Source: Actinomycetota bacterium (GTDB taxonomy: Bacteria; Actinomycetota; Actinomycetes; S36-B12; UBA5976). From it: 18,645 bases of DNA. Position numbers and translations under genes: made by a program. Location of the stretch: the NCBI GenBank assembly GCA_947491175.1, contig CANLIF010000009.1:1-18645 (forward strand), read 5' to 3'. Under the pieces are notes generated by a model, which worked only from the letters and a program-made list of their open reading frames with translations, searched no databases and was not told the origin of the DNA. Below are positions 15,234-18,645 of this stretch, piece after piece (positions within the stretch are counted from its first letter, which is position 1; every line of letters begins with the position of its first letter).

Positions 15234-16433
15234 ATGACTCAAGCATCTCCGGAAAAATTGCGCCGAGATGCGCTTGGCATTTTGACCGCTGCGGTAGCTG
15301 CGCAGCTTGCTGTCTCAACTGCACAGCAAGGCCTGCCAGCACTGGGTCCAATCCTGGCAAGCACATTTGACCTGTCCACTTCGGGCGTTGGATTATTGCT
15401 GGGAACTATAAGTCTTGGTACAGCGTTTGCCGTTATCTTTTGGGGTAACTTAGCTGATCGAATGGATGATCGACGAGTTGCATTGATTGGTCTATTTGGA
15501 ACGGCTATTTGTTTTTCAATCGCAGCTTTCTATGAGGCTTCCGAAGTCGCACACTTCGCCTTGATTTTCGCTGGCATCATGATGGCTTCGCCAACTGTTT
15601 CAATGACAAAAGGCTTGGCAAGAAACTTCGTGCACTTGGGCAACATTGGGTTCGCGCTTTCGACGCGGCAAGCGGCCGTCCCAGTTGGTGGGGTAATCGG
15701 CGGCATTGTCTTAACTGGACTCGCAGTGTCGTATGGGCTAAGTGCAGCACTTTATGCGCTAGCTGGCCTGATCATTTTGGGAGGATTGTTTGTAATATTT
15801 GCGCCCACAGGCGTTCCTGAACCACCAAGACTAAAAGCCGAAAATTTACCACCGGTTAATTGGCGCCGACTATCTCCGATATTGGTTGCTGCCGCATTTT
15901 TTTGCCTAACACAATTGGGAATTGTTGCGTTGCTGACCTTGTACTTGAGTGGAAGCAGAGGTTGGACTCCAACACAGGCCGGACAACTTTATGCGCTCAT
16001 GATGGCTTGTGTGATTCCGCTTCGAATTCAACTCGGAGTTATCAGCGATCGCCATCCAACTAAGCGAGTTAGGTTCCAAATCATCATCGCCATTCTTGGT
16101 GCAACTTTGCTTTTACTATGCGCAGTTCTTGAGCAGTACGCAATTGTGGTTCCACTGTTGTTTTTGGCTGGAATCTGCGCGATGGGTTGGAATGGCCTGC
16201 TGTTTACAACTGCTGTGATGGCAGTGCCATCGGAGCGAGTTGGATTCACGCAAGGTGTACTCCACAGCTTTATTTTTGCGGCTGGGGGACTTTCGCCCAT
16301 CATCATGTCTCAGATTGTGGAATCTTTCAGTTGGCAGGCAGCCTGGACGGTCATGGCTATATGCTCAGTTATGGCAGCGGTTTCGCTCAAAATGTTTGAC
16401 ACCACACCAGTTCAGGTAAAGGAAGCGGCATGA
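15234..16433 (+). CDS. MFS transporter
   Basis: This is a 399-residue major facilitator protein with about 12 hydrophobic segments. The conserved loop-2 motif A appears as GNLADRMDDRR (71-81) between helices 2 and 3. A basic central loop around residues 190-215 (PEPPRLKAENLPPVNWRR) separates the two six-helix halves, and a second motif A-like loop is GVISDRHPTKRVRF. The ATG lies 3 nt after the acyl-CoA dehydrogenase stop with no clear ribosome site, suggesting translational coupling. Its stop overlaps the next start by 4 nt. Import of the acid feeding the surrounding CoA-ester enzymes is plausible by context only; export or another substrate is equally possible from sequence. Confidence 0.9.
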   Translation: MTQASPEKLRRDALGILTAAVAAQLAVSTAQQGLPALGPILASTFDLSTSGVGLLLGTISLGTAFAVIFWGNLADRMDDRRVALIGLFGTAICFSIAAFYEASEVAHFALIFAGIMMASPTVSMTKGLARNFVHLGNIGFALSTRQAAVPVGGVIGGIVLTGLAVSYGLSAALYALAGLIILGGLFVIFAPTGVPEPPRLKAENLPPVNWRRLSPILVAAAFFCLTQLGIVALLTLYLSGSRGWTPTQAGQLYALMMACVIPLRIQLGVISDRHPTKRVRFQIIIAILGATLLLLCAVLEQYAIVVPLLFLAGICAMGWNGLLFTTAVMAVPSERVGFTQGVLHSFIFAAGGLSPIIMSQIVESFSWQAAWTVMAICSVMAAVSLKMFDTTPVQVKEAA

Positions 16434-18645
16434 GTAAGCAACGCGTTGATACTGATCTTTTAGACGAGATTCAGCGACGAGTTTTATGGCTAGCCGTTCG
16501 AATGGTTGACTTCGCAAACCGCGAGCGTGAGTTGAAAGACGATGTAAAGGTTGGCGGCCACCAGGCATCCAGTGCTTCACTTACTTCGATCATGACTGCG
16601 CTCTATTTCGATCATTTAGATGGCCCAGATCGCGTGAGTGTTAAACCTCATGCCTCGCCAGTTTTTCATGCCATCCAATACTTGCTCGGAAATCTAGACC
16701 AAAGTTATTTAAAGCGACTTCGCGAATTTGGAGGACTACAGTCTTACCCATCACGAACTAAAGATCCAGACGCACCTGATTTTTCAACAGGTTCTGTCGG
16801 ACTTGGCGCCGCCGCTCCACTATTTGCCGCAGCTACCCGACGTTACGTAGATTCACACTTTGGTGAGCGTCCACATTCGCGTTTCATCGCATTGATCGGC
16901 GATGCCGAACTCGATGAAGGAAACGTCTGGGAGGCTGTTGCTGACCCAGCAACAACAGAGCTCGGAAATGTCATGTGGGTTGTTGACTTTAACCGACAGT
17001 CACTTGACCGAGTCATTCCGGGTATTCGAATCGTGCAATGGCGGGCACAATTTGAAGCAGCTGGCTGGCATGTAATTGAAGTTAAGTACGGCAAAAAGCT
17101 TCATGCAAAATTCGCCGAACCCTTTGGTAAGGAACTCGAAGCCTGGATTGATGCCATGGCAAATGAGCAATATCAATCACTGTTTGGTTTCAGTGGGCAA
17201 GAATTACGAACTCGGTTTTTAGACGGCGCCCCTGCTGAAGTTGGAAAGTCTGTTGCTGAACTCACAGATGAAGCACTCTATGAATTAGTCACAGATCTTG
17301 GTGGACATAATTTAGACAGCCTTCGGGATGCATTTGCAGTTTGCGATAGCGTGACGGATCGGCCAAGCGTAGTTTTTGCATACACAATCAAGGGCTGGGG
17401 TCTGCCAATGGCAGGTAACCCAAGAAATCACTCGGCGCTGCTAACTGGTGACCAAATCGACAACTTCCGCAAAGAACTTGGGCTTACTGCACAAACGGAA
17501 TGGTCAGATTTTGACCCACAGAGTCCAGCCGGTGTGCTCGCAGCGCAGCGCCGACATGACCTTCATCGCCCGCCAACTTCAAAAGGAGTGGAACTAAACA
17601 TTCCAGCGCCAGAAGTTGCAACTGGAACTAAGCCGTTAAGCACCCAAGAAGCTTTCGGTCGGGTATTGGTCGATTTATCCAGGATTGAAGAAATCAATAA
17701 ATACCTGGTTACTACCGCTCCCGATGTGGCGACTTCTACCAACTTGGCAGGTTTCATAAATCGCAATGGAATTTATTCGCCAGATGCGCGTCGGGCCTGG
17801 AATGAAGATCCAATGTTGAAGTGGGCCGAGGGCCCTACTGGGCAACACATTGAACTTGGCATAAGTGAAATGAATCTTTTCCTTTTGCTTGGACAGCTCG
17901 GCCTATCTTGGGACTTATCTGATCAGCCTTTAATTCCAATCGGAACGGTTTACGATCCATTCGTTTGCCGTGGCTTAGATGCGTTTATTTATGGAACGTA
18001 TTCCGCAGCCAGATTTATCATCGCTGGCACACCAAGTGGTGTTACTTTGGCGCCAGAAGGTGGCGCGCATCAGTCGACTATTACTGCTTCGATTGGCATG
18101 GAATTACCAGGTGTTACTTTCATTGAGCCAACTTATGGCACAGCGCTTAGCTGGATGCTGGCAGATGCAATTACTCGAGTCGCTGCCGGCCCATCCGAGC
18201 TGAAAACCGCGGCGCCTTATGACGACGGCGCGTTCTACTTCCGCCTAACCACTCGACCGTTAGATCAAGCGCCATTTGAAGCAGCTCGAAAGCGCATTGG
18301 AGACGCAGTTTTGCGCCGACAAGTCTTAAGTGGTGGTTACCGACTCTTTGATGCTTTTGAACAGTTCCCAGAATTACGTGGGGCCGTTGATGCCGAGCGG
18401 GTGCCGATGGTTCACTTAGTCGCCTCGGGCGCTGTAATGCCAGAAGTATTGGCAGCTGCTAACGAATTATGTAGCGAAGGTGTTGCAGCTCATGTCATCG
18501 ATGTGACGAGTGCAGATCGTTGGTACGGTGCGTGGCAGCGAACTTTGCGGCAAGCCGTTCGAACTGCGTCTGCGCCAAGTTTGCCTGGACCACTTTGGTC
18601 AGTAATCGGCGATCGGGCTCCAATCGTGACAATTCAAGATGCATC
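16430..18645 (+). CDS. Thiamine-diphosphate enzyme, AceE/transketolase-like, 3' end cut by window
   Basis: The frame is open from ATG 16430 to the window end (738 complete codons). The protein resembles homodimeric pyruvate dehydrogenase E1 (AceE) and transketolases. The thiamine-diphosphate motif is GDAELDEG (157-164) followed by the metal-binding N188 in VVDFNRQSLD. The early segments VKVGGHQASSAS and VKPHASP hold cofactor-contact histidines, and LQSYPSRTKDPD (around 103-114) is typical. The second domain has EGPTGQHIELGISEMN with the cofactor-activating glutamate E480, then LAPEGGAHQSTI. The visible third domain is the C-terminal transketolase part. No E2/E3 genes are in the window, so it may be a stand-alone 2-oxoacid or ketose enzyme; similar actinobacterial proteins are usually labelled simply as transketolase or pyruvate dehydrogenase. 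The ATGA overlap with the MFS gene puts it in the same operon. Confidence 0.85.
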   Translation, partial: MSKQRVDTDLLDEIQRRVLWLAVRMVDFANRERELKDDVKVGGHQASSASLTSIMTALYFDHLDGPDRVSVKPHASPVFHAIQYLLGNLDQSYLKRLREFGGLQSYPSRTKDPDAPDFSTGSVGLGAAAPLFAAATRRYVDSHFGERPHSRFIALIGDAELDEGNVWEAVADPATTELGNVMWVVDFNRQSLDRVIPGIRIVQWRAQFEAAGWHVIEVKYGKKLHAKFAEPFGKELEAWIDAMANEQYQSLFGFSGQELRTRFLDGAPAEVGKSVAELTDEALYELVTDLGGHNLDSLRDAFAVCDSVTDRPSVVFAYTIKGWGLPMAGNPRNHSALLTGDQIDNFRKELGLTAQTEWSDFDPQSPAGVLAAQRRHDLHRPPTSKGVELNIPAPEVATGTKPLSTQEAFGRVLVDLSRIEEINKYLVTTAPDVATSTNLAGFINRNGIYSPDARRAWNEDPMLKWAEGPTGQHIELGISEMNLFLLLGQLGLSWDLSDQPLIPIGTVYDPFVCRGLDAFIYGTYSAARFIIAGTPSGVTLAPEGGAHQSTITASIGMELPGVTFIEPTYGTALSWMLADAITRVAAGPSELKTAAPYDDGAFYFRLTTRPLDQAPFEAARKRIGDAVLRRQVLSGGYRLFDAFEQFPELRGAVDAERVPMVHLVASGAVMPEVLAAANELCSEGVAAHVIDVTSADRWYGAWQRTLRQAVRTASAPSLPGPLWSVIGDRAPIVTIQDA

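Overview
The window looks like chromosomal DNA of a bacterium of roughly balanced base composition, most likely an actinomycete (Actinomycetota) of the lower-GC kind. The pointers are the actinobacterial look of the GT20 trehalose-phosphate-synthase-like protein, the AceE/transketolase-like protein and the lipoprotein-type sugar-binding protein, plus GTG starts and dense packing. This placement is inference; there is no rRNA or other marker gene. No tRNA, rRNA, CRISPR array, insertion sequence or phage gene was seen. Coding density is very high, and no gene-free stretch reaches 300 bases.

Region 1 (1-4381, + strand) is a CUT2/ribose-type ABC importer in the order permease (5' end outside the window), substrate-binding lipoprotein, ATPase. 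A perfect 15-bp hairpin separates the binding protein from the ATPase. The ATPase is the most unusual protein here. After a normal tandem NBD1-NBD2 RbsA-like core it carries about 220 extra residues containing five copies of an aromatic-x-W-x-P-H-x-x-G motif, then a tail of unknown type.

Region 2 (13924 down to 4385, - strand) is a tight nine-gene run with gaps of 14 nt or less, or overlaps: isochorismatase-family amidohydrolase, archaeal-type NMN adenylyltransferase, archaeal-type phosphoglycerate-mutase-like enzyme (ApgM-like), acyl-CoA dehydrogenase with an altered active site, MmgE/PrpD protein, selenophosphate synthase (SelD), class III CoA-transferase, SAM methyltransferase, and a GT20-like glycosyltransferase. 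The central genes (CoA-transferase, acyl-CoA dehydrogenase, MmgE/PrpD) suggest catabolism of an organic acid through CoA thioesters. The hydrolase could release an acid from an amide. SelD, NMNAT, the ApgM-like protein and the glycosyltransferase do not fit one known pathway.

Region 3 (14070-18645, + strand) is a divergent operon: a canonical acyl-CoA dehydrogenase, an MFS transporter, and a thiamine-diphosphate enzyme of the AceE/transketolase type that runs off the window. The 145-bp divergent promoter region between regions 2 and 3 holds two similar palindromes (TTGTATACAT and TTGTATGCAA) whose centres are 84 bp apart. They are candidate operators for one shared regulator, which is not encoded here. 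Regions 2 and 3 may therefore form one co-regulated catabolic unit. Its substrate cannot be read from the sequence.
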